This document shows positions 46,063-54,188 of a DNA stretch of 64,000 nucleotides, piece by piece. The notes beneath the pieces were generated by a model that made no database searches, was not told the origin of the DNA, and was given only the letters and a program-made list of their open reading frames with translations. This stretch comes from CAVYHJ01 sp963768165 [NCBI: uncultured bacterium] (GTDB lineage: Bacteria > UBP4 > UBA4092), in contig CAVYHJ010000028.1 in the NCBI GenBank assembly GCA_963768165.1, positions 62,001 to 126,000 of the forward strand, in the 5' to 3' direction. Both the position numbers and the translations under genes were made by a program. Position 1 is the first letter of the stretch. Every line of letters starts with the position of its first letter.

Positions 46063-46503
46063 ATGAAAAAATGTCCGCTATTTATTTCATACGCAGTTTT
46101 CTTGATTTTTCTTATCGGATGTGCGACAGCACCGAAACCTACATCGGGGAATTTTAAAGAGCATGTTTTTGCGGCCTCGTTTAATAAAACGTATGAATCC
46201 CTGATCAAATCTCTACAGGATGCAAAGTTCCAATTTCAAATTCAGAATCCGGAATCAGGAATCATTGAGACAGAATGGAAACCGGAATCCAGTTTTTTAG
46301 CCGGGCTATTTATCGGGAAACTTCAATCGAAAATCAAGACGACGATTACCCAGCTGGATGAGACACATACGAAGGTGACAATAGCGATTCTCGTCGAAAA
46401 GCAGACTGGACCGGGAACATGGGAACCCGCAGATTTGGTTCGGGAAAAGGATTATACAGAATTTTTCAACGGGGTACAGGAAAACCTAAATAGCCTAAAA
46501 TAA
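46063..46503 (+). CDS. Small lipoprotein of unknown function
   Basis: 146 residues from the ATG at 46063 (an in-frame ATG at 46045 would add six residues before the signal). MKKCPLFISYAVFLIFLIGC carries a lipobox LIGC. The mature part (FAASFNKTYESLIKSLQDAK, SGIIETEWKPE, TKVTIAILVEKQ) resembles short BamC/DUF-type periplasmic lipoproteins with a single alpha/beta fold. Tail-to-tail with the phosphoesterase gene. Confidence 0.8.
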   Translation: MKKCPLFISYAVFLIFLIGCATAPKPTSGNFKEHVFAASFNKTYESLIKSLQDAKFQFQIQNPESGIIETEWKPESSFLAGLFIGKLQSKIKTTITQLDETHTKVTIAILVEKQTGPGTWEPADLVREKDYTEFFNGVQENLNSLK

Positions 46504-46512
46504 TTTCCCAAA

Positions 46513-47403
46513 CTAATCTTTCGCAGGAACGTAAACCCGCAAGTCTTTTAAATCAATTCCCACCGTAACATCAAGTGCTTCAAACATATTACTCGCAGCG
46601 GCATCATTGGCCGTCAAGGTAGGTAATCCCCAGTTATCTTCCATCGTGCGTAAAAGGCTGTAATGTGTGTAGGCTGTACCGGCTTGATAACCAGGTTTCG
46701 CCAGAGCCGAGACGACTACACAATAAACTTGATTGGGGGATATATCATTTGCATTTTCATCAAAAGTAATAAATATCGCTCTGTCGGTATAATATTTGGA
46801 TTGCAACATATCCTGAAAAAACGAAGTGCTTTGCAGCCACGCATTATAGGAAGCCACACTGGTATTGTGCCCATCGTCTATCAAATTGGGTGTGACGGCA
46901 ACAAAGGAAGGTGGGTTTGCTCCGGTCAATTCGGAATACGTGGAAGGAACTCCTCCTTGAAACGCTACAATGTTATTCGTTCTGTTCGTTGTGGAATTCA
47001 CATCCAAAAAATTGATAAAGAAATCATGTTTCGTGGCATACAACGAAGTCTGCGTACAAGGTCCCGGATAATCTTCTTCATATTCCTTCCAGGAAACACT
47101 CCCTGACTCCAACCGATCTACCAGATTTTGATTGGGAATATACAGGCAGGTACTGTTATCCTTGGTTACAAAAGTAGACCCTCCGGCAAAAGCAACATAA
47201 TTAGGTTGGGAAGGATGAGCTAATGCCTGATAATTGGTATAGGAACCATAGGTGGTTGCGAGGGTATACAGATAGGGTTGAGCGAGTGCCGTGGCATAAT
47301 CCGTGTTTTCACCCCAAATCACCATGATGTGATTAAGTACGGGTGTCGCTTGAGAAATCGCACACGCTAAAACAATAATTACTAGGAGAAGTAATTTTTT
47401 TAT
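46513..47403 (-). CDS. Secreted phosphoesterase (acid phosphatase/phospholipase C superfamily) with an apparent ATA start
   Basis: The family hydrolyses phosphomonoesters or phospholipids outside the cytoplasm. Seen: HIMVIWGENTDY (usual HIVVIxxENxSY), ALAHPSQPNYVAFAGGST, VSWKEYEEDYPGPC, TPNLIDDGHNTS, IFITFDENANDISPNQVYCV and YTHYSLLRTMEDNWGL. The first ATG (47325) falls inside the core, after a needed strand. The frame continues upstream through KKLLLLVIIVLACAISQA, a good signal peptide, and the only start-like codon before the in-frame stop is ATA at 47403. A GAGGCGG ribosome site lies nine bases upstream and a perfect TATAAT at 47449-47444. The codon may be a mutated ATG or an error. Confidence 0.85.
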   Translation of the reverse strand: MKKLLLLVIIVLACAISQATPVLNHIMVIWGENTDYATALAQPYLYTLATTYGSYTNYQALAHPSQPNYVAFAGGSTFVTKDNSTCLYIPNQNLVDRLESGSVSWKEYEEDYPGPCTQTSLYATKHDFFINFLDVNSTTNRTNNIVAFQGGVPSTYSELTGANPPSFVAVTPNLIDDGHNTSVASYNAWLQSTSFFQDMLQSKYYTDRAIFITFDENANDISPNQVYCVVVSALAKPGYQAGTAYTHYSLLRTMEDNWGLPTLTANDAAASNMFEALDVTVGIDLKDLRVYVPAKD

Positions 47404-47518
47404 TTAATTATTCCGCCTCTTTAGTATTTAAAAATGGTAGAGAATTATACCTTAACTGAAGAATAATAAATAGAATTGTCTTTGCTGTAAAGCAGACCCT
47501 CTCGGTCATATACTCATA

Positions 47519-48538
47519 TTAATATTTTACAACTCGCTCTGTCCGTTTTAATTTCACAACTTTTCCGGTCTTGGAAGATTCTTGTGCTGCGTTAATGGTT
47601 CGCATGTTATAGAGGGCATCGTCTGCGGGGAATCTTGGCAGTTTATTTTCCAAAATGCATTCATCAAAATGTTCCACCATCAAGGTGTATTGATTTATGG
47701 CGGGGATGGTAATGGTTTTAACTTTGTCTTCCTGATAGATTTCAATAATCCCATTATTTAATTTGGGAATGAAGGCACGCAAGAGACTGATTTTCCCTTT
47801 TGAGCCGACAACATCATACTGGTTCTGGAACTGCGTTTCAAAACTACAACTCAATAACGCGGTTTGCCCTTGCGGAAATTCCAATAAAATGTTATCCGTC
47901 ATATCAATCTTCCATTTGGAATCCCAACGGACTTTGGCATATACCGATACCGGTTCACAACCCAGAATCAGGCGTGCCGCGCTAATTGTATAACAACCGA
48001 CATCCATCAAGGCGCCGCCGCCCCATTCGGGAAAAGAGCGGTAATCTTCTTTCCCGCCGGAATATTGAAAAGTAAACGCGGCATGAAATGTCCGAATGTC
48101 TCCGATGGTATCCTTTTCTATCAACTCCAATACTTTCGTATGTTGCGGATGAAACCGATACATGAACGCTTCCATGAGATGAACATCGTATTTATCCGTT
48201 TCGCGTATCATTTTCTTGACTTCTTTGATATCCAGCGCCAACGGTTTTTCGCATAAAATATGTTTCCCGACTTTCGCGGCTTTGCAGGTCCATTCGCAAT
48301 GCAGATGGTTGGGTAAAGGGTTATAAATCGCGTCAATGTCCGGGTCATCCAACAGAGATTGATAATCGGAATAAACTTTTTGAAAGTGAAACTTTTCTTT
48401 CCACTCTTTGGCTTTCTGGAAATTCCGGCTGGCGATTCCATATAATGTTGCGTTAGACGCTTCGGTAATCGCGGGAATTAGTGCTCGCTCCGCAATCCGC
48501 GCGCAACCCAAAATTCCCCATCGTATTTTTCGTTTCAT
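47519..48538 (-). CDS. Gfo/Idh/MocA-family NAD(P)-dependent oxidoreductase
   Basis: 339 residues, cytoplasmic. Rossmann N-terminus IRWGILGCARIAERALIPAI, DAIYNPLPNHLHCEWTCKA, and the catalytic EKP motif in GKHILCEKPLALDIKEV; then the C-terminal sheet with GGGALMDVGCYTISAARLIL and its conserved Asp-His-like residue replaced by C-Y. Substrate is a sugar or cyclitol, not identifiable here. Not linked to a neighbour operon. Confidence 0.93.
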   Translation of the reverse strand: MKRKIRWGILGCARIAERALIPAITEASNATLYGIASRNFQKAKEWKEKFHFQKVYSDYQSLLDDPDIDAIYNPLPNHLHCEWTCKAAKVGKHILCEKPLALDIKEVKKMIRETDKYDVHLMEAFMYRFHPQHTKVLELIEKDTIGDIRTFHAAFTFQYSGGKEDYRSFPEWGGGALMDVGCYTISAARLILGCEPVSVYAKVRWDSKWKIDMTDNILLEFPQGQTALLSCSFETQFQNQYDVVGSKGKISLLRAFIPKLNNGIIEIYQEDKVKTITIPAINQYTLMVEHFDECILENKLPRFPADDALYNMRTINAAQESSKTGKVVKLKRTERVVKY

Positions 48539-48627
48539 CGTTTCTTTCCTCCTACTTTTAATTGTTTGAGACCTTTGTAAAAGTTAGAACAATAATAACA
48601 TCTGTCATCTCTGAAAGCGCGTAGTTT

Positions 48628-48734
48628 GTCATTCTGAGGAGCGAAGCGACGAAGAATCCCTGCCTAAAGTCGTTTTACATCAAGTAGAACATAGAGATTC
48701 TTCGCTCCGTAAAAAGCACTCCGCTCAGAATGAC
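48628..48734. repeat. Dispersed palindromic repeat, family 'GTCATTCTGAGCG', copy 2
   Basis: Starts GTCATTCTGAGGAGCGAAGCG and ends with CGCTCAGAATGAC; the arms carry small internal differences from copies at 2741-2827 and 51464-51572. Between the oxidoreductase and DUF4139 genes. Confidence 0.85.
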
Positions 48735-48758
48735 AATAATTAAGTATCTTTTTTGAAA

Positions 48759-50276
48759 TTACCACGCATATCTTACCGTATACGTTATCACGGTTTCCCC
48801 GTCTTTGGGGACAGGGACATTGAATTCTATGGTCTTGGAATCCTTCTTGGTAAAATCCTGCGACTTTTGTGTAATCTCCCAATCCGACCAGCGGTAGAGA
48901 TGTTCGGGAACACGCACGGTCACATCCTGATTTTTGTGATTCCGCAACCGGATTTCAAAAGACTCGTCATAGATACGATTGGAGGCAACCATTTTGAAAG
49001 AGGTTTGTTTGCGTTCCCCGACCACATCAAAGGCATTCCCGGTATATATTCTGACCGTTTCATCTTTGGGGGTATGCTCGATCTGGTCTTCGCCGACAAA
49101 TTCTTGCGACCCGTCTTCATCTTTTTTATAGACCCGGATTTTCCCGGCAGGCAACGGCATCCCCAGATTATTTTTTTCTGAATTCTTGAATTCCACCATC
49201 ACATTCACTTTTTTATTACTCTGTGTCCCGTATTCCGGTGCTGTGCGGTTATATTGATTATACTCCCACCAATTCCCTTGTAACTGTGCGCCGTCATACA
49301 TATAAATTTTCTGAAAGGGTACATTTTCCCCATGATTCAATTCAATCTGTTTGGTTTGATTATCCAATATGGTGGCGGGTCTCTGTAAGGTATACAAATG
49401 ATAATCAGCAAATCTCTTTTCCTGGAATTGGGGTTGAATCGCTTCAGCAGACCTACTTGCTCCCAAGGCATAATTTGCTAGATATATTGGTTGTGGAGGA
49501 TTTACCAGATGCACATCCCCTGCCATGAGTTTGAGTTTGGCATTGGCATACGCAACGCCGCTGCGGTTATCCAAGGTGACCCACCCAGTGAGGTCGAGAG
49601 TTTTATCGTCTTTATCGGTCACTATTACATAATCCGCATTCCAATTGATTCCGTTGGTAATATAGGATAATTCAGTTTGATGTTGTCCTTCTTTTTTTGC
49701 GGATACCGTCCAATCTAACGTCGGTTTGAGAATCAGCCCTTCGCTTAATTTCGGCAGAATAAAAGTCCCGGAAGGATTGATATAAATTTTGTCGTTAATT
49801 TTGACTACTGTCCCGCCGGAACTGTAATACGGATTATTGTATCCATAATTTTGCCATTGATTTCTGGGGACTCTCGTCTGTCCGGTAGAGAGCAATGTCC
49901 CGTCCACGATTTCTCTTTTCCCATCGGTCACTTGTTCCAATTGGACGTCTTTGCCGATGTATTTTTCTAATAATTTATTCGTATTGACCAAATCATAGTC
50001 ATAATTTTGTTCAATGACATAGGTGCCCAAGGGGTCGGTCAAGGATTTGAAATGCACCGAAGTCGGGTCAATTTGTGCCGCGACATCCTGTAACATTAAT
50101 TCATTGATACCGTTTTTTAAATCCATCACCCGTTCTTCCTTGACCAGGGCAAAGTCCTGATTATAGACCGTAAGTTCGACATTTTTCCTTTCCCCAATCT
50201 CCGTTCCCGCAAAACCGGGAGAGAACAAACTTAACCCTAAAATCCCCAAACTGATAATAAACGTTTTTCTCGACAT
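48759..50276 (-). CDS. Exported DUF4139 protein
   Basis: 505 residues from ATG 50276, which has an AAGGAGAAAGG site upstream; the frame is open to 50336 without support. Signal peptide FIISLGILGLSLFSPGFA. The DUF4139 pattern is clear: VELTVYNQDFALVKEERVMD, LKNGINELMLQDVAAQIDPT, YITNGINWNADYVIV and LTGWVTLDNRSGVAYANAKL, and FKNSEKNNLGMPLPAGKIRV near 380. Exported beta-rich protein of unknown function, common in diderms. Confidence 0.9.
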   Translation of the reverse strand: MSRKTFIISLGILGLSLFSPGFAGTEIGERKNVELTVYNQDFALVKEERVMDLKNGINELMLQDVAAQIDPTSVHFKSLTDPLGTYVIEQNYDYDLVNTNKLLEKYIGKDVQLEQVTDGKREIVDGTLLSTGQTRVPRNQWQNYGYNNPYYSSGGTVVKINDKIYINPSGTFILPKLSEGLILKPTLDWTVSAKKEGQHQTELSYITNGINWNADYVIVTDKDDKTLDLTGWVTLDNRSGVAYANAKLKLMAGDVHLVNPPQPIYLANYALGASRSAEAIQPQFQEKRFADYHLYTLQRPATILDNQTKQIELNHGENVPFQKIYMYDGAQLQGNWWEYNQYNRTAPEYGTQSNKKVNVMVEFKNSEKNNLGMPLPAGKIRVYKKDEDGSQEFVGEDQIEHTPKDETVRIYTGNAFDVVGERKQTSFKMVASNRIYDESFEIRLRNHKNQDVTVRVPEHLYRWSDWEITQKSQDFTKKDSKTIEFNVPVPKDGETVITYTVRYAW

Positions 50277-50433
50277 AACCTTTCTCCTTTTCTTTTTAGT
50301 TTTTAGTATATGTTTATATAAAGGATAACAATTCATAACCCGGATTTATTCATTTTCCAACGATAGTATACCCCTCTTTGCCCATCTTCGCTATCCTATC
50401 TTCCACCATTTCATGCAAATCATAAGCGGGGGA

Positions 50434-50464
50434 GGACTGGAATTGAAAATAGCAATTCCAGTCC
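50434..50464. repeat. Small perfect hairpin, 'GGAATTG-N7-CAATTCC' family, copy 3
   Basis: GGACTGGAATTG, loop AAAATAG, CAATTCCAGTCC: a 12-bp perfect stem, close in sequence to 8723-8753. Confidence 0.85.
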
Positions 50465-50502
50465 CACAAGCAATGAAAAAGACAGGGGGACTAATGACGG
50501 GG

Positions 50503-50527
50503 AAAGTGTCGCCAGTGGCGACACTTT
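50503..50527. other. 11-bp hairpin, possible terminator on the plus strand
   Basis: AAAGTGTCGCC, loop AGT, GGCGACACTTT, followed on the plus strand by two more T. It lies just past the stop of the SBBP-type gene; read on that gene's strand there is no T-run, so its action is uncertain. Confidence 0.4.
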
Positions 50528-50613
50528 TTAGAGTATTGATTTGATTGGAGATATCAGAGTCGTCCGGTGCGACACTGATCAGAGGTGGCATGGACACCTT
50601 TGAAAAAGAGAAT

Positions 50614-51429
50614 TTACTCAATCACCAGTGGGAGAGCAGGGTCGTATTTGCCGATATCGAACCCAACGGTATTCTTTTTTTTGAGGACAAATTTGGCGGG
50701 GATAAGGATTTTTTTACCATCCACTACCTGATACGCACCCGGTTTTTGTTCAGTGGAGGTTCCCATTTTGGTTTCAATTACCAAGTCACCATTCGGGGAT
50801 AGTTTCACTTTGTCCGCGCCTACAATGGCAAACTGAATGGGTTTGATATCGGCTTTGGGAACGATGTGAACGCTCGTTTCTAACATACTGTTGGTTCCAC
50901 TATAGATGACATCCACCCCGGGATATAAGTTGTGGTATTTAATTTCACTATAGGTGGAAATATTTTGTTTCCATTTGGAGGGGTCGTTGCCTCGGAAGAC
51001 ATTGACTTTTCCAGGGAGAGGCTTGGTACCGATTAATTGAACGGTGGAAGCGGTATTCAAAAATTGTCTACGCAGAACCAAACGCTCTTCCATGACGGCG
51101 GTGGTGGATTTATCCGCACCCGGTAGAGGTGACGGTTTGCCTTTCCTTTCGACCGGGCTATCGCGTTTGACGAATTCCGTAACGACTTCTTTATCCGTGA
51201 AGAACATGGTTCCTCCCGCACCCTCGATATAGAATCTCACCGTAGTATCTTTTTGGCCGTGATTTTCCACGAAGGATATCGGCATTCTTCTATAGGCTTG
51301 CGCTACTTTCGCGCGAACTTCCGGGGATATGTTGGGTTGCGCGGGCGCTTTGGCAGTATCCTGTGCAAAACCCAGAGAGCAAAGGAAAACTATCGAAACG
51401 CAATTTTGCAATACAAACATCTTTTTCAT
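50614..51429 (-). CDS. SBBP-type secreted protein, N-terminal domain only
   Basis: 271 residues from ATG 51429, with signal peptide VSIVFLCSLGFA. The rest is the N-terminal domain that precedes SBBP beta-propeller repeats in large surface proteins: FVENHGQKDTTVRFYIEGAG, VQLIGTKPLPGKVNVFRGND, YSEIKYHNLYPGVDVIYSGT and VGFDIGKYDPALPLVI. In those proteins this point continues DPxLxYSTYLGG and on through the repeats; here a TAA follows LPLVIE at once. No repeats appear in any frame downstream. It is a truncated relic or a stand-alone form. The open frame to 51510 is an artefact of the repeat that overlaps it. Confidence 0.82.
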   Translation of the reverse strand: MKKMFVLQNCVSIVFLCSLGFAQDTAKAPAQPNISPEVRAKVAQAYRRMPISFVENHGQKDTTVRFYIEGAGGTMFFTDKEVVTEFVKRDSPVERKGKPSPLPGADKSTTAVMEERLVLRRQFLNTASTVQLIGTKPLPGKVNVFRGNDPSKWKQNISTYSEIKYHNLYPGVDVIYSGTNSMLETSVHIVPKADIKPIQFAIVGADKVKLSPNGDLVIETKMGTSTEQKPGAYQVVDGKKILIPAKFVLKKKNTVGFDIGKYDPALPLVIE

Positions 51430-51463
51430 ACGAAGCTTTGGCATAAGTATATTTTCCAAATCT

Positions 51464-51572
51464 GTCATTCTGAGCGCAGCGAAAAATCCCAGTCTGTAGA
51501 GACGTAACATGTTACGTCTCTACCATAAAATATAGGTAGAACATAGAGATTCTTCGCTGCGCTCAGAATGAC
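51464..51572. repeat. Dispersed palindromic repeat, family 'GTCATTCTGAGCG', copy 3, with a nested palindrome
   Basis: Outer arms GTCATTCTGAGCGCAGCG and CGCTGCGCTCAGAATGAC. Inside is a second, 28-bp perfect palindrome at 51496-51523 (GTAGAGACGTAACA and its inverse), absent from the other copies. Lies just after the argJ stop. Confidence 0.88.
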
Positions 51573-51582
51573 AAAGCATTTT

Positions 51583-52833
51583 TTAGGATCTGTAACTGGC
51601 GTTAATTTTGACATAATCCAACGAGAAGTCACAAGTCCAGATGGTGGAACTGGATTTCCCCTGATGGAGATTAATTTCAATCAAGATTTCGGGATGGGAT
51701 AAAATCTCTTTGGCTTTGGATTCGTCATATCCCGAACCTATTCCATTTTTTACCAAAACCACCTTTTTATACGATTTGTCATTTTCTTTTTTTCCACCCA
51801 AAACGATAGTGATTTTATCGGGATGGATGGGAATTCCCGAATAGCCCACAGCGCAAAGGATTCTTCCCCAATTGGCGTCCCTTCCAAAGACAGCGGTTTT
51901 AACCAATGGTGAATTTGCGACTGCCAAGGCGATTTGCCTTGAGGCATCGGTTGATTTCCCCTGATTTACCATAACCTCTATTAATTTGGTGGCGCCTTCC
52001 CCATCTTTGGCAATGAGTTTGGCTAATTTTAAACAGACCGCCTGCACTGCTTCTTTGAAAACAGCAATATCTTTTATTGAGGACGGGGTCACGGTTTTAT
52101 TTCCCGCAAGGCCATTAGCGAGTAATAGAACGGTGTCATTGGTACTGCAATCGTTATCCACCGTGACACAATTAAAACTATTTTCAACAGTGTGCGCCAA
52201 CACGGATTGTAAAACCTTTTGGGACACTGCCGCATCGGTCGTTAAAAAACATAACATGGTCGCGTGCAATCCTGATGGAGTCATATTGGGGGCAATCATT
52301 CCCGCGCCTTTGGTGATACCGCCCAACCGGCATGTTTTTCCGCCGAGAGTAAATTCGACAGCAACTTCTTTGGGAATCCGGTCGGTGGTCATAATCGCCT
52401 GCGCAGCGTTTGCTCCACCGTCAACTGTAAGTTCTTTGGCAGCGAGATGAATCCCATTCATTATTTTTTGCATAGGCAACCGCTGGCCGATAACTCCTGT
52501 AGAACCAACGTAGACAAGTTTCGGATTGATATGCAAAACCTTACCGACTTCTACGGCAGTTCGTTGGGCATCAGTCATACCGGCTTTCCCGGTACAGGCA
52601 TTGGCATTTCCGCTATTAACGATAAACGCCTGACCTTTGCCGGATTTAATATGTAGCAAATCGAGCAATACCGGTGCGGCTTTGACTTGATTGGTAGTAA
52701 AGGTTCCGGCAATGACTCCCGGAATCTCCGAGACAATCAGCGTCATATCTTTTCGTGTCTTTTTAATTCCCGCGTTAACCCCGGCGGCTTTAAATCCTTG
52801 GGATGCGGTTACTCCTCCAGAAATCCATTTCAT
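51583..52833 (-). CDS. argJ: Glutamate N-acetyltransferase / amino-acid acetyltransferase (ArgJ)
   Basis: Arginine biosynthesis: moves acetyl from acetylornithine to glutamate. 416 residues. Seen: FTTNQVKAAPVLLD, NSGNANACTGKAGMTDAQRT, the self-cleavage site in HATMLCFLTTDA (Thr nucleophile between the two chains), VDNDCSTNDTVLLLANG, GEGATKLIEVMVN and GRDANWGRILCAVGYSG. The arginine genes usually linked to it are not in this window. The stop is ten bases from the palindromic repeat. Confidence 0.97.
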   Translation of the reverse strand: MKWISGGVTASQGFKAAGVNAGIKKTRKDMTLIVSEIPGVIAGTFTTNQVKAAPVLLDLLHIKSGKGQAFIVNSGNANACTGKAGMTDAQRTAVEVGKVLHINPKLVYVGSTGVIGQRLPMQKIMNGIHLAAKELTVDGGANAAQAIMTTDRIPKEVAVEFTLGGKTCRLGGITKGAGMIAPNMTPSGLHATMLCFLTTDAAVSQKVLQSVLAHTVENSFNCVTVDNDCSTNDTVLLLANGLAGNKTVTPSSIKDIAVFKEAVQAVCLKLAKLIAKDGEGATKLIEVMVNQGKSTDASRQIALAVANSPLVKTAVFGRDANWGRILCAVGYSGIPIHPDKITIVLGGKKENDKSYKKVVLVKNGIGSGYDESKAKEILSHPEILIEINLHQGKSSSTIWTCDFSLDYVKINASYRS

Positions 52834-52920
52834 AGAAAACTCCTTTATTGGTTACAGAAAAGAAAATACACTTATACCCTGAGATTTTATCGTAAAGAGA
52901 AAGAAAACGAAAGTTACTCT

Positions 52921-54096
52921 TTAACGCAGGTCAGAATCCGCTTCATATTTCCATAGATCGATGGCTAATATAGAAAGACTAAAATGGGTGGTCAACGGAC
53001 TGCCTAATCCCGTAACATAATCATACTTGGTTGTCGCTGTAGTATAAAATCCAGGGGTCCCATTGCTTCCAGTGGTAATGTCACGAAACGTTGTAGCATA
53101 GGCTATCGAATTAGCTGCCACTGTATAAAAATTGGAGTTTATAGCGGTAGTGTCCAGGGCATGAATGGCGGCCCATTGCGGTGCACCGGCACTAGTTCCA
53201 CCAACCCCATACCAACCCGGTGAAGCTAAACCCAAATAAACAGTAAAAGCGGTGTTGTCTGGATCCGCATTATACGAGACATCCGGAACCCCACGAAATC
53301 CAAGAGATGAAGGAATACCGTACGCGGATTGATAACTCGGTTCCGGTTCATACTGGCTTAATCCCCCGCCACTACCGGTCCAAGCGGTTTCCGAAACAAA
53401 TGAACCTCCACCATTTAGAGTCACTGAAGTTCCTCCGACGGCGGTAACATTGACGGAAACTGCCGGCCAACTGACTCCGGTACCGTTGTCTCCGGAAGAC
53501 GCAAAAAAAGCGGCATTATAAGAACTGGTAAAGAGACTATCAAAAGCACTTTCACCCAGAAATTCCGGAGAACCCCAACTCATAGAAATAGCTACTACAT
53601 CCGACCTACCCGCGGCATAGCTTACTCCAGCCGATAAATCGTTGCCACCATCGGTGGAACATTCCACAAATAAGATTTTGGCATTAGGAGCAATGGCATG
53701 CGCCCATTCAACGTCCAAATCTTCTTCTGGATACCAAGGATCTGCCCCTACAGTCGCCAAGGAAATGTTTGGACCTATTGGATGGATTTCAAAATTCCCT
53801 GCTGTGGCGGTAGGTAATCCATACGCCAAACTAAACGTATTAAAATCATTTTGAATACTGGGATTAGCATAGGCATCAATAATGGCAATCGTTCCAGTCC
53901 CACCTGTAGTCGGTAGACCATAGATTGATCGTATGGTAGAGGGGTCTGCAAAATAGTTCACATCGGGATGAATGCCCCTTAAAACAATAATCGGAGGTTT
54001 ACACTTTATATTATCCAATGGACTTCCCGCATTAACCAAACTAACCGTCGAGAATAAAAGAACTGTTGATAGGATAAGAAATCTTTTGTTAATCAT
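52921..54096 (-). CDS. Secreted S53 (sedolisin) peptidase, paralogue 1
   Basis: 391 residues, acid serine-carboxyl endopeptidase. Signal peptide FLILSTVLLFSTVSLVNA. No pro-domain: the catalytic fold starts within 60 residues (RSIYGLPTTGGTGTIAIIDA). Catalytic Glu and Asp in EEDLDVEWAHAIAP, oxyanion Asp in ASSGDNGTG, catalytic Ser in GVGGTSAGAPQWA, and calcium-site residues in FRDITTGSNGTPG with TGLGSP. Sedolisins usually carry a ~180-residue propeptide; here there is none. C-terminal half nearly identical to paralogue 2. Confidence 0.93.
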   Translation of the reverse strand: MINKRFLILSTVLLFSTVSLVNAGSPLDNIKCKPPIIVLRGIHPDVNYFADPSTIRSIYGLPTTGGTGTIAIIDAYANPSIQNDFNTFSLAYGLPTATAGNFEIHPIGPNISLATVGADPWYPEEDLDVEWAHAIAPNAKILFVECSTDGGNDLSAGVSYAAGRSDVVAISMSWGSPEFLGESAFDSLFTSSYNAAFFASSGDNGTGVSWPAVSVNVTAVGGTSVTLNGGGSFVSETAWTGSGGGLSQYEPEPSYQSAYGIPSSLGFRGVPDVSYNADPDNTAFTVYLGLASPGWYGVGGTSAGAPQWAAIHALDTTAINSNFYTVAANSIAYATTFRDITTGSNGTPGFYTTATTKYDYVTGLGSPLTTHFSLSILAIDLWKYEADSDLR

Positions 54097-54149
54097 AACT
54101 TACACTCCTTTAAAAAATTATTTTGAAATTATAAACTTAATTGCCAATT

Positions 54150-54178
54150 AGTTTAGCTCTCTAAACTAGGACTGTCAA
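54150..54178 (-). promoter_or_regulatory. Promoter of S53 paralogue 1
   Basis: TTGACA (54178-54173), 17 bases, TAAACT (54155-54150), on the minus strand. Confidence 0.7.
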
Positions 54179-54188
54179 CTAAAACTCT

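Larger units (their letters stand above)
50277..50613. other. Gene-free stretch downstream of the SBBP-type gene
   Basis: Contains one GGAATTG hairpin (50434-50464) and a separate 11-bp hairpin at 50503-50527. No convincing gene; a 76-codon minus ORF here is low-complexity and lacks a family. Confidence 0.65.

Noticed and set aside
50391-50621. 76-codon minus-strand ORF downstream of the SBBP-type gene
   Set aside because: It overlaps two hairpins, shows no protein-like pattern and no ribosome site; treated as chance.
51430-51510. N-terminal extension (MLRLYRLGFFAALRM) of the SBBP-type protein
   Set aside because: These residues are the translation of the palindromic repeat; the real signal peptide starts at 51429.
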